Assembly: GCA_009784635.1 (NCBI GenBank)
Contig: WRBG01000097.1
Location: 1-7,429, forward strand
Direction of reading: 5' to 3'
Source of the DNA: Bacteroidales bacterium
Lineage (GTDB): Bacteria; Bacteroidota; Bacteroidia; Bacteroidales; UBA932
Length of the DNA: 7,429 nt
Below the pieces are notes generated by a model. It did no database searches, was not told the DNA's origin, and was given only the letters and a program-made list of their open reading frames with translations. A program made the position numbers and the translations under genes. How positions within the stretch are numbered: the first letter of the stretch is position 1; each line of letters begins with the position of its first letter. Below are positions 1 through 6,622 of the stretch, piece after piece.

Positions 1-10
1 AAAAAATCTG

Positions 11-18
11 TATATTTG
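11..18 (+). promoter_or_regulatory. Bacteroidota -7 promoter element for the lipoprotein gene
   Basis: TATATTTG followed by CAGC matches the Bacteroidota -7 consensus TAnnTTTG. The matching -33 TTTG would lie about 19 to 22 bases further upstream, outside the window, so only half of the promoter can be seen. The core ATATTTGCAGC recurs in front of rpmB at 5892-5902. Transcription would start near position 25, giving a leader of about 65 bases. Confidence 0.5.
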
Positions 19-77
19 CAGCAGAAGGCCGTCTTTGTAGGCTATAAATGCATTGAAATACAATATTCTTAAAACAT

Positions 78-84
78 AAGGAGG
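78..84 (+). promoter_or_regulatory. Strong Shine-Dalgarno sequence (unusual for Bacteroidota)
   Basis: AAGGAGG lies 5 bases before the ATG at 90 and fixes that start. Bacteroidota generally do not use Shine-Dalgarno pairing, and none of the other genes in this window has such a site, so this one stands out. Confidence 0.55.
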
Positions 85-89
85 AGTCA

Positions 90-1214
90 ATGAAGAAAGG
101 AGTAATGATTATCTCATTTTTAATGATTATAATGTCTTGTAATCAGAAAGAGAGGCCACCGTATGTGGTCATTGATATAGAAAAAAACATAAATAAATCA
201 GGTTCAGCAAATTTCGTTTTAAACGATATTGCCCAAAGCATGAGCTTGATTCCTATTGAAACAAGTGACTCAGTATTATTTCGCAATGTTATTATTGTGG
301 GAGTTACGGAAGAAAATCTGATTATTCATGGTGGAAATATAGGGGCCTTTAAAAGGGCGATCTACTTTATTAATAGGACAGACGGTAAAGTATCATCGGT
401 AATAGATAGACATGGTCGGGGGCCGGGTGAATATGTAAATATTGTAGATGTCTCTCTAAACAAACGGAGTAATACCTTGTATTTGTCTGATTCAAGAAAG
501 ATAAATGAGTATACTTTTGATGGCAAATTTATATATGCTATTCAAAATGATTCGGCATGGATTGTAAGAATGCTTGATGATGGGAACTTTGCGGTGAGTT
601 ACCATCCTTCTTTAGATATGGAATTTGCTTTGGGGATATACGACAACGCTTGGAATCTGAAAAGAAGAGGGCTTTCCAAAGCAGAAAGAGGGAGAAAATT
701 TGATATGATATACTTTGATGGCATATTTGAATTCAACGGCGACTATTTTTATAAAATGGCACATTGCGACACGCTATATCGAATCACATCAGCATTTGAT
801 GAGCCATATCTTGTCCACTCAAAAGGAAGGTATCAAATCCCTATCGATATCAAAGTTAGTAGGGAAAAGACGGAAAAATATGGAAATCGATACATACAGC
901 ACGATTATGGAAATTTGATATCAAAATACTATTTTCTGTCGTATTATTACGATGGAAAATATTACAAGGAGATTTGGGATATAGAAACTCCTTCATTAGT
1001 CTATAAAAGTATATTTAGCAGAACTGGAGGAGTTAACGGCGTTCCTGTGATAATTGATGGAAAGAAGATTTATGTATGGCCTGCGTTTGTTTCGGAAGAA
1101 TCCCTTTACTGCATTGTCGAAGCAGAGGATGCAATAAGTCTTATCCCGTCCTTGACAGAGGACTCAAATCCAGTTATCTTAGAGGTAAAACTTAAAGCCG
1201 TAGTAGGACACTAA
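90..1214 (+). CDS. 6-bladed beta-propeller lipoprotein
   Basis: The product is 374 residues. It starts with a short lipoprotein signal peptide: KK at 2-3, a hydrophobic run at about 5-15, and a lipobox ending in MSC with the lipidation cysteine at 17. After a short linker, ending in LIPIET at about 53-58, come repeated beta-strand segments of the 6-bladed beta-propeller family common in Bacteroidales. The family's signature HGRGPGEY is at 108-115, and the C-terminus (SNPVILEVKLK) also resembles family members, so the gene looks complete. The protein should be anchored to the outer or inner membrane; no enzymatic role can be assigned, and family members are mostly uncharacterised. No SusC/SusD or regulator genes are visible beside it. 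Its base composition is clearly more AT-rich than that of the thrS operon, which fits an accessory gene. The start is set by the Shine-Dalgarno sequence at 78-84. Confidence 0.8.
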   Translation: MKKGVMIISFLMIIMSCNQKERPPYVVIDIEKNINKSGSANFVLNDIAQSMSLIPIETSDSVLFRNVIIVGVTEENLIIHGGNIGAFKRAIYFINRTDGKVSSVIDRHGRGPGEYVNIVDVSLNKRSNTLYLSDSRKINEYTFDGKFIYAIQNDSAWIVRMLDDGNFAVSYHPSLDMEFALGIYDNAWNLKRRGLSKAERGRKFDMIYFDGIFEFNGDYFYKMAHCDTLYRITSAFDEPYLVHSKGRYQIPIDIKVSREKTEKYGNRYIQHDYGNLISKYYFLSYYYDGKYYKEIWDIETPSLVYKSIFSRTGGVNGVPVIIDGKKIYVWPAFVSEESLYCIVEAEDAISLIPSLTEDSNPVILEVKLKAVVGH

Positions 1215-1291
1215 GCGGCAATCCTGTGGTAAAATACACTTTGGACGCAGGGTGAAAGCGCCCATTGGTACCACAACTCAAAATTTATGCT

Positions 1292-1299
1292 TACCTTTG
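1292..1299 (+). promoter_or_regulatory. Promoter (-7 element) of the thrS operon
   Basis: TACCTTTG followed by CGGG matches TAnnTTTG. A possible -33 TTG is at 1265-1267, but its 24-base spacer is longer than usual, so that half is weak. Transcription would begin at about 1305, leaving a leader of only some 12 to 14 bases before the ATG at 1318. The site lies inside the upstream extension of the thrS frame, which argues against the GTG at 1252 as the start. Confidence 0.55.
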
Positions 1300-1317
1300 C
1301 GGGTTCAAAATAGAAGT

Positions 1318-3255
1318 ATGATTACAATTACATTTCCGGATGGAAATGCGCGCAACTACGAGCCGGGAATCAGCGGCATGGAGATAGCCAAAGGCATTAG
1401 CCCCAGATTGGCTTCGGAGGTGCTTGCCATGAAGTTGGACGGACTGTTTTACGACTTGAACCGCCCCGTTGTCCAAGATGCCTCTTTGGTCTTTTTTAAG
1501 TGGGAGGACGAAGAAGGCCGCCAAACCTTTTGGCATTCTTCTTCCCATCTGATGGCTGCGGCTTTAGAAAAATGCTATCCGGGTATTAAATTCGGGATAG
1601 GGCCTGCCATAGAAAACGGATTCTATTACGATGTGGACTTCGGAAGTAAAAACATAATCGAAGCCGATTTGGGGCAGGTAGAAGCCGCCATGCTCGAATT
1701 GGCCAAGGAAAAGCAATTGTTTGTGCGTCGCGACCTAAGCAAGGCCCAAGCCCTGCAAACCTATATGGATAAGGGAGACGAGTACAAATGCGAACTGATT
1801 AACGACCTGCAGGACGGAACCATTTCTTTTTATACCACCGGAGCTTTTACCGACTTGTGCCGAGGACCTCATATTCCCGACACCTCTTTGATAAAGGCCA
1901 TCAAGCTGACCTCTATTGCCGGAGCCTACTGGAGGGGAGACGAGCGCCGTAAAATGCTGACCCGCATCTATGGCATCAGTTTTCCCAAAAAGAGTCTTTT
2001 GGACGAATACCTGCTGATGCTGGAGGAGGCTAAAAAACGGGACCACCGCAAAATCGGTAAAGAGATGGAATTGTTTGCTTTCTCGCCCCGCGTGGGGCAA
2101 GGACTGCCGCTTTGGTTGCCCAAAGGGGCCGCGCTTAGGGAGCGGTTGGAAAACTTTTTAAAAGCAGTACAGAAAAAGCATGGCTACCAGCAGGTGGTTT
2201 CCCCCCATATCGGCCAAAAGGAGCTGTATGTAACATCGGGACACTACGAAAAATACGGCAAGGACTCGTTCCAGCCCATTCATACGCCGCAGGAAGGCGA
2301 AGAATTTTTGCTCAAACCCATGAATTGCCCGCATCACTGCGAAATATACAAACTTAAGCCACGCTCCTACAAAGACCTGCCCGTCCGGCTGGCCGAGTTT
2401 GGCACGGTTTATCGCTACGAACAAAGCGGGGAACTCCACGGCTTGACCCGTGTACGGGGATTTACTCAAGACGACGCCCATATTTTCTGCCGCCCCGACC
2501 AGCTCAAAGAGGAGTTTTGCAAGGTCATAGATATTGTATTGTACATATTTAAAACACTGAGTTTTAATGATTATACTGCCCAAGTATCGCTCCGCGACCC
2601 CAAAGATACCCAAAAATACATGGGCGGAGACGAGCATTGGGAAAAGGCAGAGCGCGCCATTATAGAGGCAGTGGCAGAAAAAGGACTTACAACCACAGTA
2701 GTAGAAGGAGAAGCCGCCTTTTATGGGCCTAAACTCGACTTCATGGTACGGGACGCCATTGGCCGCAAATGGCAGCTGGGCACCATTCAAGTTGATTACA
2801 ACCTGCCGGAGCGTTTTGAACTGGAGTATGTCGGCTCGGACGACAAGCGCCACCGCCCCGTTATGATACACCGGGCGCCCTTTGGCTCCATGGAGCGTTT
2901 TGTGGCCGTCTTGATTGAACATACAGGCGGAAAATTTCCGCTTTGGTTGGCTCCCGAACAGGCGGTAATCCTCCCTATAAGTGAGAAATTCAACGATTTT
3001 GCAAAAAAAGTTTGTCATGTGCTGAATAATTCCGATATTCGCGCCTCCGTAGACGACCGGAACGAGACCATCGGCAGAAAGATTAGAGAGCATGAAATCA
3101 AGCGGATTCCCTATCTGCTTATTGTGGGAGAGAAAGAAGAAGCCGCCGAACTTGTGTCTGTTCGTAAACAGGGAGAAGGAGATAAGGGTCAGATGACGGC
3201 TGTAGCCTTTGCCGCCATGCTTGCCGACGAGATAAAAAAACAACAGGAAACTTAA
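1318..3255 (+). CDS. thrS: Threonyl-tRNA synthetase (ThrRS)
   Basis: This cytoplasmic class II aminoacyl-tRNA synthetase charges tRNA-Thr with threonine. From the ATG at 1318 the protein has 645 residues, normal for the family. A TGS domain (about 1-62, beginning MITITFPDG) is followed by the editing domain with its metal or active-site residues H73, H77 (HSSSH), C181 and H185 (CRGPH). The catalytic core has zinc ligands C337 (MNCPHH), H374 (ELHGLTRVRGF) and H518 (IHRAPFGSMERF). Motif 2 is at about 361-371 (FGTVYRYEQSG), and motif 3 includes the GSMERF stretch. The anticodon-binding domain covers about 540-645. The frame is open back to a GTG at 1252, but homologous sequence begins at 1318 and a promoter lies in between. 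It is the first gene of thrS-infC-rpmI-rplT-lepB. All key residues are present. Confidence 0.97.
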   Translation: MITITFPDGNARNYEPGISGMEIAKGISPRLASEVLAMKLDGLFYDLNRPVVQDASLVFFKWEDEEGRQTFWHSSSHLMAAALEKCYPGIKFGIGPAIENGFYYDVDFGSKNIIEADLGQVEAAMLELAKEKQLFVRRDLSKAQALQTYMDKGDEYKCELINDLQDGTISFYTTGAFTDLCRGPHIPDTSLIKAIKLTSIAGAYWRGDERRKMLTRIYGISFPKKSLLDEYLLMLEEAKKRDHRKIGKEMELFAFSPRVGQGLPLWLPKGAALRERLENFLKAVQKKHGYQQVVSPHIGQKELYVTSGHYEKYGKDSFQPIHTPQEGEEFLLKPMNCPHHCEIYKLKPRSYKDLPVRLAEFGTVYRYEQSGELHGLTRVRGFTQDDAHIFCRPDQLKEEFCKVIDIVLYIFKTLSFNDYTAQVSLRDPKDTQKYMGGDEHWEKAERAIIEAVAEKGLTTTVVEGEAAFYGPKLDFMVRDAIGRKWQLGTIQVDYNLPERFELEYVGSDDKRHRPVMIHRAPFGSMERFVAVLIEHTGGKFPLWLAPEQAVILPISEKFNDFAKKVCHVLNNSDIRASVDDRNETIGRKIREHEIKRIPYLLIVGEKEEAAELVSVRKQGEGDKGQMTAVAFAAMLADEIKKQQET

Positions 3256-3256
3256 A

Positions 3257-3871
3257 ATTAATACCACTATAGCTACACAGTACAGACCCCGTCCCTCCGG
3301 AGTTGTTAAGAGAAACACCCGCAACAACAAAGGACGCAACCTTCCTTCTCCGCAGCAGGAAGAAGGACCAAAAGTAAACCGAGAAATCACCGCCCCCTAT
3401 GTGCGGGTGGTGGGGGAGAATATTACCGGACCCGGTATTTTCTCTTTTTCCGAAGCGTTAAAGATGGCAGAAGCTTTGGAGTTAGACTTGGTAGAGATTT
3501 CTCCTCAGGTGGACCCTCCGGTATGCAGAATTATTGATTATCAAAAATATTTGTATCAGCGGAAGAAAAAAGCCAAAGAGATGAAAGCCAATGCCTCCAA
3601 AATCGTTATCAAAGAAATCCGATTTGGGCCCAACACCGACGAGCACGACTATCAGTTCAAGCTCAAACATGCCCAAGGCTTTCTTACAGAAGGAGCAAAG
3701 GTAAAGGCTTATGTCTTTTTCAGAGGTCGGTCCATACTCTTTTCCGACCATGGAGAAAAGTTATTGTTGCGGTTTGCGGTGGATTTGGAAGAGTGGGGAA
3801 AGGCCGAACAAATGCCCAAATTAGAGGGCAAGCGGATGATTATGATGCTTGCTCCTGCAAAAAAGAAATAA
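3257..3871 (+). CDS. infC: Translation initiation factor IF-3, non-canonical start codon
   Basis: IF-3 binds the 30S subunit, keeps the subunits apart and checks the initiator tRNA and start codon. The N-domain spans about 41-110 (NREITAPYVRVV, then VEISPQVDPPVCRIIDY at 79-95). A lysine-rich linker leads to the C-domain from about 115, with KEIRFGP at 119-125 and KAYVFFRGR at 150-158. The conserved part begins well before the first GTG (3401). Between the in-frame stop at 3233-3235 and 3401 there is no ATG, GTG or TTG. Candidate starts are ATT at 3257, one base after the thrS stop (204 residues), and ATA at 3269 (200 residues, giving a natural M-A-T-Q start). I mark the outer one but cannot decide between them. 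AUU starts are known for infC in E. coli, where IF-3 represses its own translation. The gene is second in the operon. Confidence 0.92.
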   Translation: MNTTIATQYRPRPSGVVKRNTRNNKGRNLPSPQQEEGPKVNREITAPYVRVVGENITGPGIFSFSEALKMAEALELDLVEISPQVDPPVCRIIDYQKYLYQRKKKAKEMKANASKIVIKEIRFGPNTDEHDYQFKLKHAQGFLTEGAKVKAYVFFRGRSILFSDHGEKLLLRFAVDLEEWGKAEQMPKLEGKRMIMMLAPAKKK

Positions 3872-3902
3872 AGAACATAAACAAAATATAAACTAACAGA
3901 CA

Positions 3903-4097
3903 ATGCCCAAGATTAAGACCAGTTCCGGCGCCAAAAAGCGCTTTGAGCTTACCGGCACCGGAAAAGTGAAGCGGAAACACGCTTACAAAAGTCATATTTT
4001 GACCAAAAAATCCACTAAACGCAAACGCAATCTGACCTATACCGCCCTTGTGGATACGTCCGACGAAAAGCGGATGAAAGGTTTATTGGTAGCTTAA
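3903..4097 (+). CDS. rpmI: 50S ribosomal protein L35 (bL35)
   Basis: This small basic large-subunit protein has 64 residues, the usual length. It begins MPKIKTSSGAKKRFELTGTG and continues with the family's lysine/arginine-rich core, including KRKHAYKSHILTKKSTKRKR at about 23-42. The gap to infC is 31 bases of A-rich sequence without a terminator, so it belongs to the same transcript. The order infC-rpmI-rplT is conserved across bacteria. In E. coli bL20 represses this gene pair by binding the mRNA; I see no clear equivalent structure here. Confidence 0.96.
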   Translation: MPKIKTSSGAKKRFELTGTGKVKRKHAYKSHILTKKSTKRKRNLTYTALVDTSDEKRMKGLLVA

Positions 4098-4176
4098 TTT
4101 ATTTATTAACCTGAATGCCCAGCAGAAAAGATTCTCAAGAGGAGGAGAGCGCTGACATTCTTAAAACAACAATTTT

Positions 4177-4524
4177 ATGCCCAGATCGGTAAATTCAGTG
4201 GCGTCAAGAGCGCGCCGTAAAAAACTGCTCAAACTTACCCGCGGTAATTTTTTGGCCCGCGCCAATGTGTGGACAGTCGCCAAAAACACCTATGAAAAAG
4301 GTTTGACCTACGCCTACCGCGACCGCAAAAACAAAAAGCGCACATTCCGCGCCCTATGGATTCAACGCATTAATGCCGCCGCCCGTCAGTACGGAATGAC
4401 CTATTCTGTATTCATGGGCAAGGTACTCAAAGCAAACGTAGGATTAAACCGTAAAGTGTTGGCCGATTTGGCCATGAATAATCCACAGGCCTTTGAAGCA
4501 GTTATCAATAAGGTAAAGGACTAA
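4177..4524 (+). CDS. rplT: 50S ribosomal protein L20 (bL20)
   Basis: The product binds 23S rRNA early in assembly of the large subunit. It has 115 residues, normal for the family. The basic N-terminal tail (MPRSVNSVASRARRKKLLKL) leads into the globular domain with FRALWIQRINAAARQYGMTY at about 58-77 and GLNRKVLADLA at about 93-103. The gap from rpmI is 79 bases, the longest inside this operon. It holds a short out-of-frame ORF (4115-4192) that begins with the same ATGCCCAG as rplT and overlaps its start by 16 bases. bL20 represses its own operon in E. coli and B. subtilis, so this gap is a plausible control site, though no known leader can be recognised by eye. The stop codon is followed immediately by the lepB ATG. 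Confidence 0.96.
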   Translation: MPRSVNSVASRARRKKLLKLTRGNFLARANVWTVAKNTYEKGLTYAYRDRKNKKRTFRALWIQRINAAARQYGMTYSVFMGKVLKANVGLNRKVLADLAMNNPQAFEAVINKVKD

Positions 4525-5862
4525 ATGCTTACGAATAAGTGGTTTAAATTTTCATTTTGGGCCGTACTCTATACGTTGGGGGTCATTTGGCTCGGGAACT
4601 ACTGGTGGCTGTTTGGTATAGGAATAATCTTTGACCTCTACATTACCCAAAAAGTCAAATGGGCTTTTTGGAAAAAGCATTATAAAGAAGGAGAAAAGCG
4701 AAATGTTTGGTTAGACTGGTTAGATGCAATCGTTTTTGCCTTGGTTGCAGCCACCATCGTCAAGATGTTTTTTATTGAGGCCTATGTGATTCCCACCGGC
4801 TCTATGGAGCGCAGCCTAATGACCGGCGACTACCTCTTCGTAAGCAAGCTAAAGTATGGGCCTAAAGTGCCCCAGACGCCTTTGTCTGTTCCTTTGATTC
4901 ACAATGTAATTCCCATTATTGGCGGGGAATCGTATCTTACTTGGATTCAAAATGATTACCGCAGGATGGCCGGATACGCAAAAGTAAAGCGAAACGACAT
5001 TGTGGTGTTTAATTTTCCCAACGGAGATACGGTACTCAGAGCATCTCCGGGAGAGGATTACCATTACAAGGCAAGGATATACGGCAGAGCGGCTGTTATC
5101 CAAAAAGAAGGCCCTTTGGTGGCCCGGCCTGTGGATAAAAGGGATAATTATGTAAAGCGGTGTGTGGCCATTGCGGGAGACAGCCTTGAAGTGCGTAACG
5201 GATGGGTCTTTATCAACGGAGTGGCCCAAGAAGCATTGCCCGGCCTACAGTCCACCTACGAGGTAATTACCAACGGCGCTTCGATTAACGAGCGGATTTT
5301 GGACAGGATGGGGGTTTCTTTGGGCGATGTGTATTATGACAACCGTTTGCCCGGCTATCCTGCTCTAAGCCTAACTCTTGAAAATGTACAGGAAGTGAAG
5401 CAGCTATCCAATGTGCTTGAAGTTAGGCCGTTAATTGATTTTTACCCTCCGAGCTTTCCCGACAATCCCCTAATGATTTTTCCGTATGCAACTGATTTTA
5501 AGTGGACTCGCGACCAATACGGGCCGATTTGGATTCCCCAAGCCGGAGCAACCGTGGCTTTGAGCATAGAAAATCTTCCGTTGTATGAGCGCATCATCGG
5601 GGTGTACGAGCGCAATAAGTTAGAAGTGATAGGGGGGCAAGTCCACATCAATGGAGTTCCGGCAGACCGGTATACCTTTAAGATGGATTACTATTTTATG
5701 ATGGGCGATAACCGTCATAATTCTTTGGATTCGCGTTATTGGGGCTTTGTTCCCGAAGACCACATAGTAGGCACGCCTTCTTTTGTTTGGTTCTCTACCG
5801 ATAACTATAAATCCTTTCCTAAGAACATCCGTTGGAAGAGGATATTTAGGGGGAGCAAGTAA
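4525..5862 (+). CDS. lepB: Signal peptidase I, long Bacteroidota form
   Basis: This membrane-bound serine/lysine protease removes signal peptides from exported proteins. It has 445 residues, much longer than E. coli LepB (324). Hydrophobic segments at about 9-40 and 66-88 anchor it, with the catalytic domain on the periplasmic side. The nucleophile is S93 in IPTGSMERSL (box B), the general base is K211 in YVKRCVAIAGDSLEV (box D), and box E is MGDNRHNSLDSRYWG at 393-407. All catalytic residues are present. Extra sequence lies between S93 and K211 and again between about 235 and 370, before the strand with GGQVHINGVP (370-379). Such inserts occur in other Bacteroidota signal peptidases. The ATG directly follows the rplT TAA, so the two are probably translationally coupled. 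Membership of the thrS operon is not a placement I know as common. Confidence 0.93.
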   Translation: MLTNKWFKFSFWAVLYTLGVIWLGNYWWLFGIGIIFDLYITQKVKWAFWKKHYKEGEKRNVWLDWLDAIVFALVAATIVKMFFIEAYVIPTGSMERSLMTGDYLFVSKLKYGPKVPQTPLSVPLIHNVIPIIGGESYLTWIQNDYRRMAGYAKVKRNDIVVFNFPNGDTVLRASPGEDYHYKARIYGRAAVIQKEGPLVARPVDKRDNYVKRCVAIAGDSLEVRNGWVFINGVAQEALPGLQSTYEVITNGASINERILDRMGVSLGDVYYDNRLPGYPALSLTLENVQEVKQLSNVLEVRPLIDFYPPSFPDNPLMIFPYATDFKWTRDQYGPIWIPQAGATVALSIENLPLYERIIGVYERNKLEVIGGQVHINGVPADRYTFKMDYYFMMGDNRHNSLDSRYWGFVPEDHIVGTPSFVWFSTDNYKSFPKNIRWKRIFRGSK

Positions 5863-5867
5863 AAAAT

Positions 5868-5898
5868 TTTGCGTTTTCAAAATAAATTCGGATATTTG
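5868..5898 (+). promoter_or_regulatory. Promoter of the rpmB-rpmG-DUF4295 unit
   Basis: The -33 element TTTG (5868-5871, inside TTTTG) and the -7 element GATATTTG (5891-5898; one mismatch to TAnnTTTG) are separated by 19 bases, the usual Bacteroidota spacing. Transcription would start at about 5904, giving a leader of about 38 bases rich in A and G. No terminator is visible between lepB and this site, so some read-through from the thrS operon is possible. Confidence 0.65.
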
Positions 5899-5941
5899 CA
5901 GCCCCAAAAACGAGAAAATTAATTATTAGAGAGATAGAGAA

Positions 5942-6184
5942 ATGGCAAGAGTTTGTCAAGTTACCGGAAAAAAGAGGATGATAGGGAACAACGTTTCGCA
6001 CTCGAATCGTCGTACCAAGCGGGAGTTTGCTCCCAACCTCAAAACCAAGCGCTTTTGGCTCGAAGAGGAGCAGCGCTTTATCAGCTTAAAAGTTTCAGCA
6101 GCCGGTCTGCGCACCATCTATAAAAATGGATTGGGCCCTACCATAAAAGAAGCTCAAACAAAAGGATTAGTCAACTTAGTGTAG
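5942..6184 (+). CDS. rpmB: 50S ribosomal protein L28 (bL28)
   Basis: This large-subunit protein of 80 residues has the normal length. It opens with MARVCQVTGKKRMIGNNVSH and continues SNRRTKREFAPNL, the family signature, then the strand-rich part with KRFWLEEEQRFISLKVSAAG at about 36-55. Only one cysteine (C5) is present, so this is not the zinc-binding form with two CxxC pairs. It is the first gene of a compact unit with rpmG 10 bases downstream, a conserved pair in bacteria. Confidence 0.96.
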   Translation: MARVCQVTGKKRMIGNNVSHSNRRTKREFAPNLKTKRFWLEEEQRFISLKVSAAGLRTIYKNGLGPTIKEAQTKGLVNLV

Positions 6185-6194
6185 TAATCGAGCC

Positions 6195-6383
6195 ATGGCA
6201 AAAAAAGGAAAAGGAAACAGAATTCAAGTCATTCTCGAATGTACCGAACAAAGAGAGAGTGGAACCCCCGGTATGTCGCGCTACATTACCACCAAGAACA
6301 AAAAGAACACCACCCAAAGGTTAGAGCGCAAGAAATACAATCCTTGTATGAAAAAGGTAACCTTGCACAGGGAGATTAAGTAA
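6195..6383 (+). CDS. rpmG: 50S ribosomal protein L33 (bL33)
   Basis: This small large-subunit protein near the E site has 62 residues. Recognisable family segments are RIQVILECTE at 9-18, SRYITTKNKKNT at 28-39 and LERKKYNPCMKKVTLHREIK at 43-62. Zinc-binding bL33 has two CxxC pairs; here only C16 and C51 remain, one at each pair position, so a zinc ribbon cannot form in the normal way. The stretch ESGTPGM at 21-27 is longer than in E. coli and is typical of Bacteroidota versions. It sits 10 bases after rpmB and 19 before the DUF4295 gene. Confidence 0.95.
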   Translation: MAKKGKGNRIQVILECTEQRESGTPGMSRYITTKNKKNTTQRLERKKYNPCMKKVTLHREIK

Positions 6384-6402
6384 TTTTTAACACACATCTG
6401 TT

Positions 6403-6564
6403 ATGGCAAAAAAAGCAGTTGCATCGTTCTCCGGAGAAAAAGGAGTAAAAAACAGCGTTAAATGTATTCGTTTGGTGCGTTCGCCCCGTTCCGGCGCCTA
6501 TGCGTTTAAAGAAGAGATTGTGCCTACCGATCAGGTAAAAGATTTTTTTGCCGACAAAAAGTAG
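6403..6564 (+). CDS. DUF4295 small basic protein, probable Bacteroidota-specific ribosomal protein
   Basis: This 53-residue ORF starts at ATG 6403 (MAKKAVASFSGEKG) and ends at TAG 6562-6564. It continues with KCIRLVRSPRSGAYAFKEEI at about 20-39 and ends VKDFFADKK. This is the pattern of the DUF4295 family, which is found in Bacteroidota directly after rpmG. I recall that Flavobacterium ribosome structures assigned this family as an extra large-subunit protein (bL38); I could not check that. The small basic composition and tight linkage to rpmB and rpmG support a ribosomal role independently. A terminator follows at 6590, so the protein closes this unit. The reading frame opposite it is a shadow. 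Confidence 0.88.
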   Translation: MAKKAVASFSGEKGVKNSVKCIRLVRSPRSGAYAFKEEIVPTDQVKDFFADKK

Positions 6565-6589
6565 AGGCATTCTTCAAAAAATATCAGAC

Positions 6590-6617
6590 AAGCCGCTTCA
6601 TTTCCGGAGCGGCTTTT
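6590..6617 (+). terminator. Intrinsic terminator after the rpmB-rpmG-DUF4295 unit
   Basis: AAGCCGCT (6590-6597) pairs perfectly with AGCGGCTT (6608-6615) around a 10-base loop. The T run is TTTT at 6614-6617, followed by GTCGTTTTGG. Outside the stem, GACA (6587-6590) and TGTC (6617-6620) can also pair with a small bulge. A-rich sequence lies upstream (6576-6581), so it could also work weakly on the other strand. Confidence 0.85.
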
Positions 6618-6622
6618 GTCGT

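Noticed and set aside
715..918. 67-codon ORF inside the lipoprotein gene
   Set aside because: It is in another frame of a gene with clear family signatures and has no features of its own.
1225..1275. Inverted repeat TGTGGTA / TACCACA as a terminator after the lipoprotein gene
   Set aside because: The 7-bp arms are 37 bases apart, the stem is not GC-rich and no T run follows; probably chance.
1252..1317. GTG start for a 22-residue extension of ThrRS
   Set aside because: Homologous sequence begins at MITITFPDG (1318), and a promoter element lies at 1292-1299 inside the extension.
2158..3390. 410-codon minus-strand ORF opposite thrS
   Set aside because: It lies wholly across the conserved thrS and 5' infC coding sequence, resembles no protein I know, and is a shadow produced by codon use in the real gene.
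3401..3403. GTG as the infC start
   Set aside because: It would delete the conserved NREITAPY segment of the IF-3 N-domain, which is clearly encoded just upstream in the same frame.
5866..5883. Terminator after lepB (ATTTTG / CAAAAT hairpin)
   Set aside because: The stem is short and AT-only apart from one pair, and it overlaps the better-supported rpmB promoter.
6376..6570. Minus-strand ORF opposite the DUF4295 gene
   Set aside because: The plus-strand frame matches a known family and gene order; the minus-strand frame matches nothing.
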